A stretch of DNA of 64,000 nucleotides from Chitinophaga rhizophila (GTDB taxonomy: Bacteria; Bacteroidota; Bacteroidia; Chitinophagales; Chitinophagaceae), in NCBI RefSeq assembly GCF_019492185.1, contig NZ_JAICCF010000002.1, positions 558,001 through 622,000 on the forward strand, in the 5' to 3' direction. Below, piece after piece: positions 53,515 to 62,386 of the stretch. The stretch's first letter is position 1. Each line of letters begins with the position of its first letter. A program made the translations under genes and the position numbers. The notes beneath the pieces are model-generated. The model was not told the DNA's origin and searched no databases. It saw only the letters and a program-made list of their open reading frames with translations.

Positions 53515-54510
53515 TTACGGATTTAATACCGTCATCGTCAGTATAAATCCTACAAATACGATGAGTAGTGTTACCAGGTACGTCAGTATCAGCAGTGATG
53601 CTTTTAACAATGATTTTCCCCAGGATTGACCGTAAGTATTGCGCAATGCGATTACCAGGTAAACGAATATGAAGAATAGTCCGATACTGGTGACTATTTC
53701 TGTATCAAACAGCCTGTCGAGCGCTACACAGAGCAGGTAGAAGATAAAGAAGAAGACATGCAGATGTATCGAAGATATTGCATGGTCAGCGTAATACCAT
53801 TTCTTCTTATCGTACATCCATCGCAGATAGAGCGCAAACAAAGGTAACAGCACAAACATCATTTTAGGATAGTTGTGGTGAAATAATTCTTCCTGTACCT
53901 CTGCGGCATGTTTCCGTTCTTCCTCTGTTCCCAGAACTCCTTTGGTAGCTTTAAAATAATATGCGGCCATTCTACGTTGAATAGTACCGTCCCTGTACTT
54001 TTCGGGCAGCGTATGCTGAAAAGAGTCGTAGTTTTCACGGGTTTCAAAGGTGTATAAACGTCTGAACCAGTCTTCAGTCTTAAGATCGCCGGTTTTCACA
54101 GAGTCTGGTAAACTATCAAAGCTCTCTTTTGCACTATCACGGTTTGCTGCCAGTTGCGCTTTTGTGTTGCTGTCAAGCGTATCTTGATTCACTGCCGGCG
54201 ACAGCGCAAAATAAAGCAGAAAGAACACAAAAGAAGAGAAAATGTATAGTTTGATAGGATGTACAAACTTCACACGTTTACCAGCGATATACTCTTTGGT
54301 GATATATCCGGGGCGCGTTAGCAGGTACTTAAAGGTGAGTAGCGCTTTAGAATCGTAATGGACAATATCTGCTACAAATTCCTTAACAAGGTGGCCGAAA
54401 GTTTCATGGGGGGCAATGTTTTCCTGTCCGCAGTTAGTACAATATCTGCCAGGAACATCCGTTCCGCAGTTAAGGCAGTTAGTTTCTTTCCTGAGTGGCT
54501 GTGTTTTCAA
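53515..54510 (-). CDS. DUF3667 domain membrane protein
   Basis: The 331-residue protein has an N-terminal zinc ribbon (CLNCGTDVPGRYCTNCGQ, residues about 14-31), the conserved block ETFGHLVKEFVADIVHYDSKALLTFKYLLTRPGYITKEYIAGKRVKFVHPIKLYIFSSFVFFLL, and four to five TM helices (about 88-108, 220-320). This is DUF3667. Function not known; zinc ribbon plus membrane suggests a regulatory or lipid-related role. The gene heads a unit with enoyl-CoA hydratase. Confidence 0.9.
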   Translation of the reverse strand: MKTQPLRKETNCLNCGTDVPGRYCTNCGQENIAPHETFGHLVKEFVADIVHYDSKALLTFKYLLTRPGYITKEYIAGKRVKFVHPIKLYIFSSFVFFLLYFALSPAVNQDTLDSNTKAQLAANRDSAKESFDSLPDSVKTGDLKTEDWFRRLYTFETRENYDSFQHTLPEKYRDGTIQRRMAAYYFKATKGVLGTEEERKHAAEVQEELFHHNYPKMMFVLLPLFALYLRWMYDKKKWYYADHAISSIHLHVFFFIFYLLCVALDRLFDTEIVTSIGLFFIFVYLVIALRNTYGQSWGKSLLKASLLILTYLVTLLIVFVGFILTMTVLNP

Positions 54511-54593
54511 GCGATTGTGTGGTTGATAGGTTACAGATGGTAAATATAAAAATTATCTTTACAGAAATGAACTGCTGAATGTTCCCGAATCAT

Positions 54594-54601
54594 TATTTTT
54601 G
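54594..54601 (+). promoter_or_regulatory. -7 box close to the ATG of the following gene
   Basis: TATTTTTG (TAnnTTTG) ends 8 nt before the ATG at 54610, so any transcript starting there would have a leader of a few nucleotides. No -33 TTTG is visible. Confidence 0.4.
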
Positions 54602-54609
54602 TATCTAAT

Positions 54610-55473
54610 ATGTACACGAGAAGAACCATTTTTTTGCTTGTTATGGCATTGCTTGGGTTAAACTTGTCTGTTTCCGCCCAATATTACTACCAGGATATTG
54701 TCAATACAGCTCGTACCGAAGCCAATATGGCACTGCTGAAGGAAAACAAGATTACTGCCCAGCTGGTGCAAAGTCTTGACGCAAACCGGGATACTGACAA
54801 TGATTTCAGGTGTACCCGGGAACTATCGTCTAACTTCCGCCAGATCCGTTCTGTTACCGTATCCCGTTCTACCGGTTATTCGGCCATGACCACTTATTTC
54901 AACAATAAAGGGAAGATGACGAAAACGATAGATAGTACCCGTAATATCATTACGACTGTGATCTACATGCGTAATACGAACGATACGAGCGGTAAACTAA
55001 GAGAAGTATACCTGACTTCGTTCGAGCCGAAGACCAAGTATAAATTCACAGAGACGCGCCGGTATATGTATGACAGTCTGGGCCGTTTATCGCATATGAT
55101 TCATTTTCATGGAGATAAACGAGAAGATTCTACAACTGTCACCTTTACGCTTGACTCATTAGGTCAGGTAATAGAGGAGATTGAAACAGGTAAGGGCGCT
55201 AAGGGCCGTCGCATTTATTACAAGTATAACGACCAGGGGCTGCTGAGTGATATAGTACGTTACTCCCCTGCCCGTAAGAAGATGTTGCCGGACTATATCT
55301 TCGATTATGACGCGAACAACCGGATAGGAGCTATGACCACCGTAAATGGTGAAACGGCTACTTATACTATCTGGAGATACACGTATGATGAGAATGGGTT
55401 GCCGGTACAGGAAGAGTGTTACGGAAAGAAAAAAGAGCTGCTGGGAACCGTCAGGTATAAATACAGAAGATAA
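54610..55473 (+). CDS. Secreted hypothetical protein with YD/RHS-like repeats
   Basis: The 287-residue protein has a signal peptide (to about VSAQ, residue 24). After a helical region the sequence holds short beta repeats, each with the form Y-x-Y-D/N-x-x-G: RRYMYDSLGRLSHMIHF, IYYKYNDQGLLSDIVRY, YIFDYDANNRIGAMTTV, WRYTYDENGLPVQEECY. This is a small set of YD-like repeats as in many Bacteroidota secreted proteins, far shorter than toxin-type RHS proteins. No toxin domain follows. Role unknown; probably an envelope-associated beta structure. Confidence 0.7.
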   Translation: MYTRRTIFLLVMALLGLNLSVSAQYYYQDIVNTARTEANMALLKENKITAQLVQSLDANRDTDNDFRCTRELSSNFRQIRSVTVSRSTGYSAMTTYFNNKGKMTKTIDSTRNIITTVIYMRNTNDTSGKLREVYLTSFEPKTKYKFTETRRYMYDSLGRLSHMIHFHGDKREDSTTVTFTLDSLGQVIEEIETGKGAKGRRIYYKYNDQGLLSDIVRYSPARKKMLPDYIFDYDANNRIGAMTTVNGETATYTIWRYTYDENGLPVQEECYGKKKELLGTVRYKYRR

Positions 55474-55475
55474 TA

Positions 55476-55508
55476 AAAAGGCCGCATCTGCTCAGATGCG
55501 GCCTTTTT
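55476..55508. terminator. Bidirectional terminator
   Basis: AAAAGGCCGCATCTG (55476-55490) pairs perfectly with CAGATGCGGCCTTTT (55493-55507); T run on both strands. It serves the secreted protein gene and the convergent glycosylase gene. Confidence 0.92.
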
Positions 55509-55512
55509 ACTT

Positions 55513-56244
55513 TTATTGATACAGCACCTGGCAATTCGTACAATAAAATGTACGTCGTTTGGTGGCACCGATGTATGCTTTGTGGAAAGGTATGTTACAA
55601 CGCGGACAGATCTTTTTGGTATGTGCCAGCCAGTGTTCCTTTAGTTTAAATTCTTTCTTCCAGTGCAGGAAGTCAAAACTATAGTTGACTGTTTCTTTGA
55701 TCAGTTCACGCTTCTTTTTAAGCGGAAGGCTGCCGACTTTACTTTCCGGATGTACCCGGATACGATACATTACCTCATTTTTGATAATATTGCCGGAACC
55801 GGCAAAGATATCCTGGTTCAATAAGGCATCCGCTACCATCATGTCAGGTACCTGCTTCAACTTAGCCATTGCTTTCCTGGCATCCCATGTCTCACTCATT
55901 ACATCGCCACTCCAGTCATATACCTCATCCAGCGGCTCTTCTATCAACTTGACAGCGCAGGTATAGAAGTTTAGTTCGTCTTTACCGAAGCCGAGATGTA
56001 ATGCAGGATTACTATCCTTCTTTTCATTAATCCGGTAGCTGCCAAACATAAGCAGGTGAATCCTGATAGTGAATCCTTTGAAGCAGATGAGAAAATGCTT
56101 GCCCCAGCTTTTGAAAGCAATGATCTTTTTATTGAGCAATCTGTCCAGATCAATCTTAGTATATCCGGACACATCTGTGATCTTTTTACCTTTAAAACCG
56201 GCAACTTCTTCCTTTAGTATAACAATGGATGGACCTTCAGGCAT
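55513..56244 (-). CDS. Formamidopyrimidine-DNA glycosylase/endonuclease VIII family
   Basis: The 243-residue base-excision enzyme begins MPEGPSIVI, giving the catalytic Pro2 and Glu3 after removal of Met. It has the helix-two-turn-helix region (VADALLNQDIFAGSGNIIKNEVMYRIRVHPES) and a C-terminal zinc finger (CPRCNIPFHKAYIGATKRRTFYCTNCQ). The start at 56244 is fixed by PEGP; the frame is open to 56301 without meaning. It is short for Fpg and closer to Nei-type enzymes. Together with the UvrA-like gene at 58520 it gives a DNA-repair flavour to this region. Confidence 0.9.
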   Translation of the reverse strand: MPEGPSIVILKEEVAGFKGKKITDVSGYTKIDLDRLLNKKIIAFKSWGKHFLICFKGFTIRIHLLMFGSYRINEKKDSNPALHLGFGKDELNFYTCAVKLIEEPLDEVYDWSGDVMSETWDARKAMAKLKQVPDMMVADALLNQDIFAGSGNIIKNEVMYRIRVHPESKVGSLPLKKKRELIKETVNYSFDFLHWKKEFKLKEHWLAHTKKICPRCNIPFHKAYIGATKRRTFYCTNCQVLYQ

Positions 56245-56300
56245 ATTGATACAGTTAATACCTAACAGTATACAATATCTGCGCCAGCCAAGGAGCAGCA

Positions 56301-57140
56301 TCAGGCTTCCTGCAGGGTATGCAGATCAAAGTAATCATACAGGGTGGCCAGGCGTTCCAGGTGAGCTGTATTGCGGGTATCGAAGTTCTCTTTCTGTACG
56401 ACAAGGATATAGCCGCCATCTGCACGTTTTTCTATTACTTCAAAGGGGGCGAGCTTTATCTTCTCCTCTCCTATAGCCTTCACCTGTGTTTCGTTCCAGT
56501 AATTGAACCAGTAGATAGCTGGCGGTATTTCCAGGGGATTGAATAGTTCAGGAGATATTACGCGGCCAATGCGGGCTGTCAGTCCTTCAGGTGTATTTAA
56601 CACAATGTCCGGCGTAGTGATTTCTTCATCTATTTCTACCTCGCCATAGAAAGAAGCGAACGAAATCAGTGTTTCCAGCTCTGTATCATAAACAGCAGCA
56701 TATTGGGCATGGTAGGCATCTATTGTAGCGGTAAAGAAGTGATGGAACGTCTCGTATGAGAAATGTCCACCGGGCTGTAGCAAGGGCTTACCTCCGTTAA
56801 AGATGAACGCAGCAGTATCTTCATTGGTATATTCAAATGGATCCGTATGAACGAGTGAAAACAAAGGATGTTCTTTATCGGTGAACAGAATAACATCTTT
56901 ATCATAATCTCCTTCATTCCAGTATTTCTCCAGATCAGCAAATGTCTGCTGCAGGGCTGAAGGAGAGGTATAGTCAATATAAGCATTCCCGTCATAGATA
57001 TATTGCAATCTTGTTGCCTGACTATGGTCATTACATGTCTGTACAAGGTCAAGAAAACGGGATAGGGAGTCTGCGTCTTTCCGGCGGAATAGTTGTAAGG
57101 TGCTTACGTGTATAGACATCGGTTTCGGGGGTTGTTTCAT
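56301..57140 (-). CDS. Hypothetical protein (possible immunity-like)
   Basis: The 279-residue protein has no signal peptide or TM. It opens with MSIHVSTLQLFRRKDADSLSRFLDL (a start at 57119 is equally likely) and has a C-terminal block PAIYWFNYWNETQVKAIGEEKIKLAPFEVIEKRADGGYILVVQKENFDTRN that recalls, faintly, the Imm52/DUF5953 kind of immunity-like protein. There is no toxin gene next to it. It lies 56 nt before the glycosylase on the same strand. I do not recognise the family with certainty. Confidence 0.55.
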   Translation of the reverse strand: MKQPPKPMSIHVSTLQLFRRKDADSLSRFLDLVQTCNDHSQATRLQYIYDGNAYIDYTSPSALQQTFADLEKYWNEGDYDKDVILFTDKEHPLFSLVHTDPFEYTNEDTAAFIFNGGKPLLQPGGHFSYETFHHFFTATIDAYHAQYAAVYDTELETLISFASFYGEVEIDEEITTPDIVLNTPEGLTARIGRVISPELFNPLEIPPAIYWFNYWNETQVKAIGEEKIKLAPFEVIEKRADGGYILVVQKENFDTRNTAHLERLATLYDYFDLHTLQEA

Positions 57141-57225
57141 GTAAATCTAACCAAAAAGTCTATACAAAGAGGGAGGTATAGAAAACTTAACATAGGCATT
57201 TCAGGTGGCATTAGTCATAACAAAA

Positions 57226-57252
57226 ATGCCCCCGGTATACATCCGGAGGCAT
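57226..57252 (-). terminator. Terminator of the HipA-like/DUF3037 unit
   Basis: On the minus strand ATGCCTCCGG pairs with CCGGGGGCAT (one U-G wobble), followed by TTTTTG. Confidence 0.75.
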
Positions 57253-57285
57253 AATAATATTGGGCGTCTGCTGCGCTGGCATTCG

Positions 57286-57669
57286 TTACAACACCAGTTG
57301 TTCGTGTAAACGGGTAAGTGCTTTCAGCGGCTCATCACAGAATCCCGGATGTACTTTGCCTGCCTGTACGACAGTGCTGCGTGTAGCAGTGAGCCAGCGG
57401 AACCGTGAGGCCAGGTCCAGCTGTCCGATAGGACCAGCTGCTTTTCCACCTTTACAGATGCAGTCAAAAGCGTTAAGGTAAGACTTTACCTCTTCAATAT
57501 CTGTTGCTGGTGAGAAGGCCCTGAGCCGCTCTTCATTCAATGTGATAAGCGCCTGCAAAAACCGCTGCTGTTTGCAATAGAGGATGACACCGGCATTGAG
57601 AAACTCTTCTCTTTCCACCCTCGGCATAACGCGGATGATGGCGTACTCAAATAAGTGTTTTTCTTGCAT
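57286..57669 (-). CDS. DUF3037 family protein
   Basis: The 127-residue protein has the DUF3037 start FEYAIIRVMPRVEREEFLNAGVILYCKQQRFLQA and the FRWLTATRSTVVQAGKVHPGFCDEP block. No role is established. It starts 23 nt before the end of the HipA-like gene and so is translationally coupled to it, an arrangement seen in many genomes. Confidence 0.9.
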   Translation of the reverse strand: MQEKHLFEYAIIRVMPRVEREEFLNAGVILYCKQQRFLQALITLNEERLRAFSPATDIEEVKSYLNAFDCICKGGKAAGPIGQLDLASRFRWLTATRSTVVQAGKVHPGFCDEPLKALTRLHEQLVL

Positions 57670-58444
57670 TTTGCGCTTCGTTTACGAATGTTGCGGTATT
57701 GGCTAACCGTGTAATTAAAAATCCTGTGTATACGGCCCTGATTTCTTCAGGTGTACCATGATGTGATAATGTCAGCAGCCATTCATCCGGTACAACAGAA
57801 ACGATATCGCGGATCTGTTCATCTGTTAGTATTGCACGAAAAGCAACATCAACTTTTTCCAGTTCTGATGCCTGTGGCAGCAGCACGTGATCTTTTACTT
57901 GTACAAACGGGCGTTTGGCTGATTCTTCCCAGTTCTGCCAGGAGTGATGGAAATAGAGGGATGCGCCATGGTCAATCAACCATAGTTCACGATGCCACAT
58001 CAGCATATTGGTATTACGCGGCGTACGGTCTACATTGGTGAGCAGGCAGTCCAGCCATACAATCTGTGAGGCTGTCAGCGGGTCTATCACTGCAACTGTC
58101 GGATCGTAGGTAATAGCGCCGGATAGATAATGCAGTGCCAGGTTCAGGCCAACACTTGCTTTCAGCAGGTCCTGAATTTCCTCATCCGGCTCTGTACGAC
58201 CGAAGGCAGTATCCAGATTGGCAAAAACGATTTCCGGTATTTTCAGTCCTACTGTGCGGGCAATCTCTCCTCCTATCAGTTCAGCGATAAGCGCCTTGAT
58301 ACCTTGTCCGGCGCCACGAAACTTCAGCACATATAAGAATCCATCATCTGCTTCAGCAATGGCCGGCAGGGAACCGCCTTCACGTAGCGGCGTCACGTAC
58401 CTGGTTACATTAACTGTTCTCAGTTCGGGTTTTTTACTACTCAT
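57647..58444 (-). CDS. HipA-like kinase family protein
   Basis: The 265-residue protein resembles the kinase part of HipA: a nucleotide-binding N-lobe (GFLYVLKFRGAGQGIKALIAELIGGEIARTVGLKIPEIVFA), the catalytic-loop LLTNVDRTPRNTNML and the metal motif LWLIDHGASLYFHHSW. It is shorter than E. coli HipA (440 residues) and lacks its N-terminal subdomain, matching the stand-alone HipA-fold proteins found with DUF3037. No HipB-type regulator is visible. The start MSSKKPELRTVNV at 58444 is preferred; the frame is open to 58486. Confidence 0.85.
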   Translation of the reverse strand: MSSKKPELRTVNVTRYVTPLREGGSLPAIAEADDGFLYVLKFRGAGQGIKALIAELIGGEIARTVGLKIPEIVFANLDTAFGRTEPDEEIQDLLKASVGLNLALHYLSGAITYDPTVAVIDPLTASQIVWLDCLLTNVDRTPRNTNMLMWHRELWLIDHGASLYFHHSWQNWEESAKRPFVQVKDHVLLPQASELEKVDVAFRAILTDEQIRDIVSVVPDEWLLTLSHHGTPEEIRAVYTGFLITRLANTATFVNEAQNARKTLI

Positions 58445-58466
58445 TGATGCAATGTTTATACAAATG

Positions 58467-58498
58467 ACAACCGGCAGTTGAAACAAACTGCCGGTTGT
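58467..58498 (-). terminator. Probable terminator of the UvrA-like gene
   Basis: A perfect 13-bp stem ACAACCGGCAGTT (58467-58479) with its complement (58486-58498) lies 21 nt past the uvrA-like stop. The T tail is weak on the minus strand, so read-through into the HipA-like gene is possible. Confidence 0.65.
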
Positions 58499-58519
58499 AT
58501 AAGTAGCGTGAAATTAAGT

Positions 58520-61042
58520 CTATTTCAGATGACGTGCAAGATATGCCGCTGTACGGCTCTTGGAATGCCTGGCCACATCAGCCGGCGTACCTGCTATTAC
58601 TACTTTTCCACCCTCCTCGCCTGCACCAGGACCGATATCAATTACCCAGTCACTACCGGCCAGCACGCGCATATTATGCTCAACCGCAATTACTGTATTA
58701 CCAGCATCTACCAACCGGTTCAGCTGAGACATAAGCTTTTCCACATCCGCAGGATGGAGACCTGTAGTAGGTTCATCCAGCACATACAATGCATTACCAC
58801 GTCCCATGCGTTGCAGTTCTGTTGCCAGCTTAATACGTTGGGCCTCACCTCCCGAAAGTTCAGTAGCCGGTTGCCCCAGACGCAGATAACCTAGCCCCAC
58901 TTCTTTCAGCACATGCAGGGAATGGTGAATGGTTGGCTCCTCACTAAAGAAGGCGTAGGCGTCATTCACTGTCATCTGTAATACATCAGCAATAGAATGC
59001 TCCCGGTATTTGATTTCTAGCGTTTTTGCATTATACCTGGAACCTTCACATACCGGGCAGGGTGCATAGACACTTGGGAGAAACAGGAGCTCCACCATGA
59101 CAAAGCCTTCACCATTACAGTTTTCACAACGCCCTTTGGCAATGTTGAAAGAGAACCTGCCTGCGTCATACTTTCGGGCTTTTGCTTGTTTCGTGGAAGC
59201 AAAGAGCTTTCTTACGTGGTCAAACAGGCCTGTATAGGTAGCCAGGTTTGATCTGGGAGTGCGACCTATCGGTTGCTGATCTACCAATACCAATCGCTTT
59301 ATATGTTCCATACCTGTGGCAATGTATCCCTCCAATGTGGCAGGCGCTTCCTGTTCAAGCAGGTCAGTTTCATCTTCCTCATTACGGTGTTGCCCGAGTC
59401 GTTGCAGTACCAGCTCAACTAAGGCCTGACTGACCAGACTTGACTTTCCAGAGCCGGAAATACCGGTTACAGTAGTAAAGACACCCAGCGGAAAATCAGC
59501 TGATAACTGCTGCAGATTATTACGGGTAACATCTTTCAGCTGCAGCCAGGCCCGGGGAGTTCGGGGCGTATGAGAGATAGCAGTATTTTCTTCAAAGAGA
59601 TATTTGCGGGTGAGGGAATCCGGAATAGCTGACAATCCCTGTGGCGGACCACTATAGAGTATTTGTCCGCCGTGTTCACCTGCCGCCGGACCAACATCTA
59701 CAATCCAGTCAGCATGTCTGATCACGTCGAGTTGGTGTTCTACCACAAACAGGGAGTTACCGCCGGACTTCAATCTGTCGAGCGCCCTCAGCAAAGCTTC
59801 TGTATCTGCAGGATGGAGACCGGCAGAAGGTTCATCCAACACATATACTACACCAAACAGATTAGAGCGTACCTGTGTGGCCAGGCGTAGCCGTTGCAGC
59901 TCACCTGGCGATAATGTTGGTGTACTCCGTTCCAGGGTAAGGTACCCTAATCCGAGTTCCATCAGAACTTCCAGGCGCGCAGTAAGGTCAGTAGCTATTC
60001 GCTGGGTTACGATGGCCTTCTCCGGATGATCATGGTCAGGAGTAGTCTTTTTAACGACATATGGCTGTATGGTGCTGTATAGGCGTGCTAAAGGAAGTCT
60101 TGACATCTCTGTGATATCCAGGCCGGCAAACTTCACAGAAAGCGACTCCTTACGTAATCTTCTGCCATCACATACAGGACAGGCAGTACTGAGCATATAT
60201 TGGGTAACACGCTTTTTCATCATGGCACTCTGCGTATTGGCGAAGGTATGCATGACATAGCGCTTAGCGCTCGTAAAAGTGCCCATGTAACTGGGTTCTT
60301 CTTTTCTTTTCAGCGCAGCCTTTACCTCAGCCGGAGTATATCCTGCATAAACTGGTACGACAGGTTGTTCATGTGTAAAGAGTATCCACTGCCGGTCTTT
60401 CTTAGATAGCTCTTTCCAGGGTTTGTCCACATCATAACCTAGGGTGGTGAGAATGTCCCGAAGATTCTGACCTTGCCATGCAGTGGGCCATGCAGCTACT
60501 GCTCTTTCCCGGATAGTTAATGTATCATCCGGAACCATGGATTGTTCAGTAACATCATAGATGCGGCCAAGACCGTGGCACTGCGGACAGGCACCTTCGG
60601 CTGTATTAGGAGAGAATGCTTCTGCGTAAATGATGGATTGTCCCGGTGGATAGTCTCCCGCCCGGGAATATAACATGCGCAGCAGGTTGGATAAGGTAGT
60701 CACACTTCCTACTGAAGACCGGGTAGTGGGCGTACCTCTTTGCTGCTGGAGTGCTACCGCCGGAGGTAAACCATCTATTTCATCAACTTCAGGCACCGGC
60801 ATCTGGTGAAACAGCCTGCGGGCATATGGAGATACCGACTCAAGGTACCGGCGCTGGGCTTCCGCGTACAGGGTACCAAAAGCCAAAGAAGACTTACCGG
60901 AACCAGATACTCCGGTAAAAACAACAAGTGCATCACGAGGGATCTGCAGGTCAACATTTTTAAGATTATGTTCCCTGGCACCCCGTACCTGAACAAAACC
61001 GCTCCTGTCAGAACGGACAGGTTGATTAGATTTATCTGACAT
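58520..61042 (-). CDS. UvrA-like ABC ATPase (UvrA2 class)
   Basis: The 840-residue protein has two ABC modules: Walker A GVSGSGKSSLAFGT and GISGSGKSSLVSQAL; signatures LSPGELQRLRLATQ and LSGGEAQRIKLATE; Walker B with VLDEPSAGLHP and VLDEPTTGLHP. It has Zn-type CxxC sets (CPQCHGLG, CPVCDGRR, CENCNGEG with CPVCEGSR). It is about 100 residues shorter than housekeeping UvrA (about 940) in the N-terminal insertion region, fitting the UvrA2 or drug-resistance-type group, members of which are linked to resistance to DNA-binding antibiotics. The start MSDKSNQP at 61042 is preferred. Confidence 0.9.
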   Translation of the reverse strand: MSDKSNQPVRSDRSGFVQVRGAREHNLKNVDLQIPRDALVVFTGVSGSGKSSLAFGTLYAEAQRRYLESVSPYARRLFHQMPVPEVDEIDGLPPAVALQQQRGTPTTRSSVGSVTTLSNLLRMLYSRAGDYPPGQSIIYAEAFSPNTAEGACPQCHGLGRIYDVTEQSMVPDDTLTIRERAVAAWPTAWQGQNLRDILTTLGYDVDKPWKELSKKDRQWILFTHEQPVVPVYAGYTPAEVKAALKRKEEPSYMGTFTSAKRYVMHTFANTQSAMMKKRVTQYMLSTACPVCDGRRLRKESLSVKFAGLDITEMSRLPLARLYSTIQPYVVKKTTPDHDHPEKAIVTQRIATDLTARLEVLMELGLGYLTLERSTPTLSPGELQRLRLATQVRSNLFGVVYVLDEPSAGLHPADTEALLRALDRLKSGGNSLFVVEHQLDVIRHADWIVDVGPAAGEHGGQILYSGPPQGLSAIPDSLTRKYLFEENTAISHTPRTPRAWLQLKDVTRNNLQQLSADFPLGVFTTVTGISGSGKSSLVSQALVELVLQRLGQHRNEEDETDLLEQEAPATLEGYIATGMEHIKRLVLVDQQPIGRTPRSNLATYTGLFDHVRKLFASTKQAKARKYDAGRFSFNIAKGRCENCNGEGFVMVELLFLPSVYAPCPVCEGSRYNAKTLEIKYREHSIADVLQMTVNDAYAFFSEEPTIHHSLHVLKEVGLGYLRLGQPATELSGGEAQRIKLATELQRMGRGNALYVLDEPTTGLHPADVEKLMSQLNRLVDAGNTVIAVEHNMRVLAGSDWVIDIGPGAGEEGGKVVIAGTPADVARHSKSRTAAYLARHLK

Positions 61043-61083
61043 GCCTGAACTGCGCAAAGATTATGCCCTTACACATTGTCAGG

Positions 61084-62223
61084 TTATTTACCAAAGCGGC
61101 TTTTCAGGTAATCATAGATCTCACGTTCTTCCCTGGTTTCTCCTTTATATAATTGCATATAACGTTTGTAATAACGCGTGGCCACTACTTCGTTTTTAAG
61201 GTGCGCATCATAGATACGGCCGATACTGTATTGTTTCAGTGGTTGATGAAACATATAATAGGCAGTATCCAGACTGGCGATGGCAGGTTTGTACAATTTG
61301 AGCGCTTCGTAATTAATAGCCTTGGCCGAGTAGTAGTTGTCCAGACTTACCGATTTGGCCATATCTATACAGATTTGCAGGAGACCATTACTTTCCTTGT
61401 ATTTCTTTAGCTGAGTATAGGCCATCGCTGTATAGTAGGTGATGCTTTCAGAATTAGCATTGTGCATACTCAGATACTCATAGGTGGAAATGCAGGCTTC
61501 ATAGCGAAACAGGTAATAGGCTGCTGCAACTATATACAGGAATGTATTTGGACTGGCAATGTTCATTTGTTTGAGCTTATCTCCAATCGATAAGGTACGC
61601 TTGTAATCCTTGAGCAGGTAAGATGTTCTTGCAGCTGTTGCCAGCACAAGTGCATTGGAGGAGTCTTTCATTAAGTAAGTTTTAAGCATGGTATCAGCCA
61701 TCCCGGTGCGCTTCCGTTCTATCCATTCCTCCGCTAGTCTGGCTACCACCCTGGCATCACTAGGATTCAGGTCATATGACTTACTTAACCATACAAAAGC
61801 GGAGTCAGGCATATGGGCGATAAAACCTGCCATCCCCAGTTGTTTCCATGCTGTGGCGTTCTGCGGTTTCAGTTCCACTATCTTCTGATAGTGCGCAATT
61901 GCAGACAGCGGTTGATCCTGCTGCATATAGATGGTGGCCAGATATTGGCGAGCGCTTATATGGCTGGAATCAATAGCGATGACGCGCAGGTAATGGGCAT
62001 GCGCATCAGTCGTTCTGCCAGCCTGGTAGAAGGTGTAAGCTAGTAAAGATTCCTGGTTAACATTGTTGCTGTCAGTAATGGGGCTGAGATAAGCAATGGC
62101 ATCATCATATTGCTGGTTCTGAAGGTAGTCCATTACAAGATGTCTGTCTGCCTGTTGCGCATTGAGCTTGCCGCTAGCGTTAAACAGGAATAGCAGGCAT
62201 AACATCATTATGAGTTTCTTCAT
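61084..62223 (-). CDS. Secreted tetratricopeptide repeat protein
   Basis: The 379-residue protein has a signal peptide (to about LNAQ, residue 22) and at least six TPR units: LLAYTFYQAGRTTDAHAHYLRVIAIDSSHISARQYLATIYMQQDQPLSAIAHYQKIVELKPQNATAWKQLGMAGF is the clearest run. It should be periplasmic or outer-membrane facing and act as a scaffold. A 22-bp palindrome lies 17 nt upstream of its start codon. Confidence 0.88.
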   Translation of the reverse strand: MKKLIMMLCLLFLFNASGKLNAQQADRHLVMDYLQNQQYDDAIAYLSPITDSNNVNQESLLAYTFYQAGRTTDAHAHYLRVIAIDSSHISARQYLATIYMQQDQPLSAIAHYQKIVELKPQNATAWKQLGMAGFIAHMPDSAFVWLSKSYDLNPSDARVVARLAEEWIERKRTGMADTMLKTYLMKDSSNALVLATAARTSYLLKDYKRTLSIGDKLKQMNIASPNTFLYIVAAAYYLFRYEACISTYEYLSMHNANSESITYYTAMAYTQLKKYKESNGLLQICIDMAKSVSLDNYYSAKAINYEALKLYKPAIASLDTAYYMFHQPLKQYSIGRIYDAHLKNEVVATRYYKRYMQLYKGETREEREIYDYLKSRFGK

Positions 62224-62239
62224 ATCATGGGATTTACAC

Positions 62240-62261
62240 TAAAACTAAATATTTAGTTTTA
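62240..62261. promoter_or_regulatory. 22-bp perfect palindrome upstream of the TPR gene
   Basis: The half-site TAAAACTAAAT (62240-62250) is mirrored exactly at 62251-62261, and a third partial copy, ATTTAGTTAT, follows at 62270-62279. Its position 17 nt before the TPR ATG suggests an operator or a hairpin in the leader. Confidence 0.55.
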
Positions 62262-62320
62262 AAAAGAAAAATTTAGTTATTACTATTGAATGAGTAATAT
62301 TTGACCGAATAATTTGTCTT

Positions 62321-62342
62321 GTGAGGCAACCAAATGCCTCAC
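62321..62342. other. Hairpin in the divergent intergenic region
   Basis: GTGAGGCA (62321-62328) pairs exactly with TGCCTCAC (62335-62342) around a 6-nt loop. There is no T run, and it lies 45 nt before the lipoprotein start, so a leader structure is likelier than a terminator. Confidence 0.5.
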
Positions 62343-62386
62343 TCATCCGTATTACTATATAGAGTTCCTACAATAAATACACGTTT

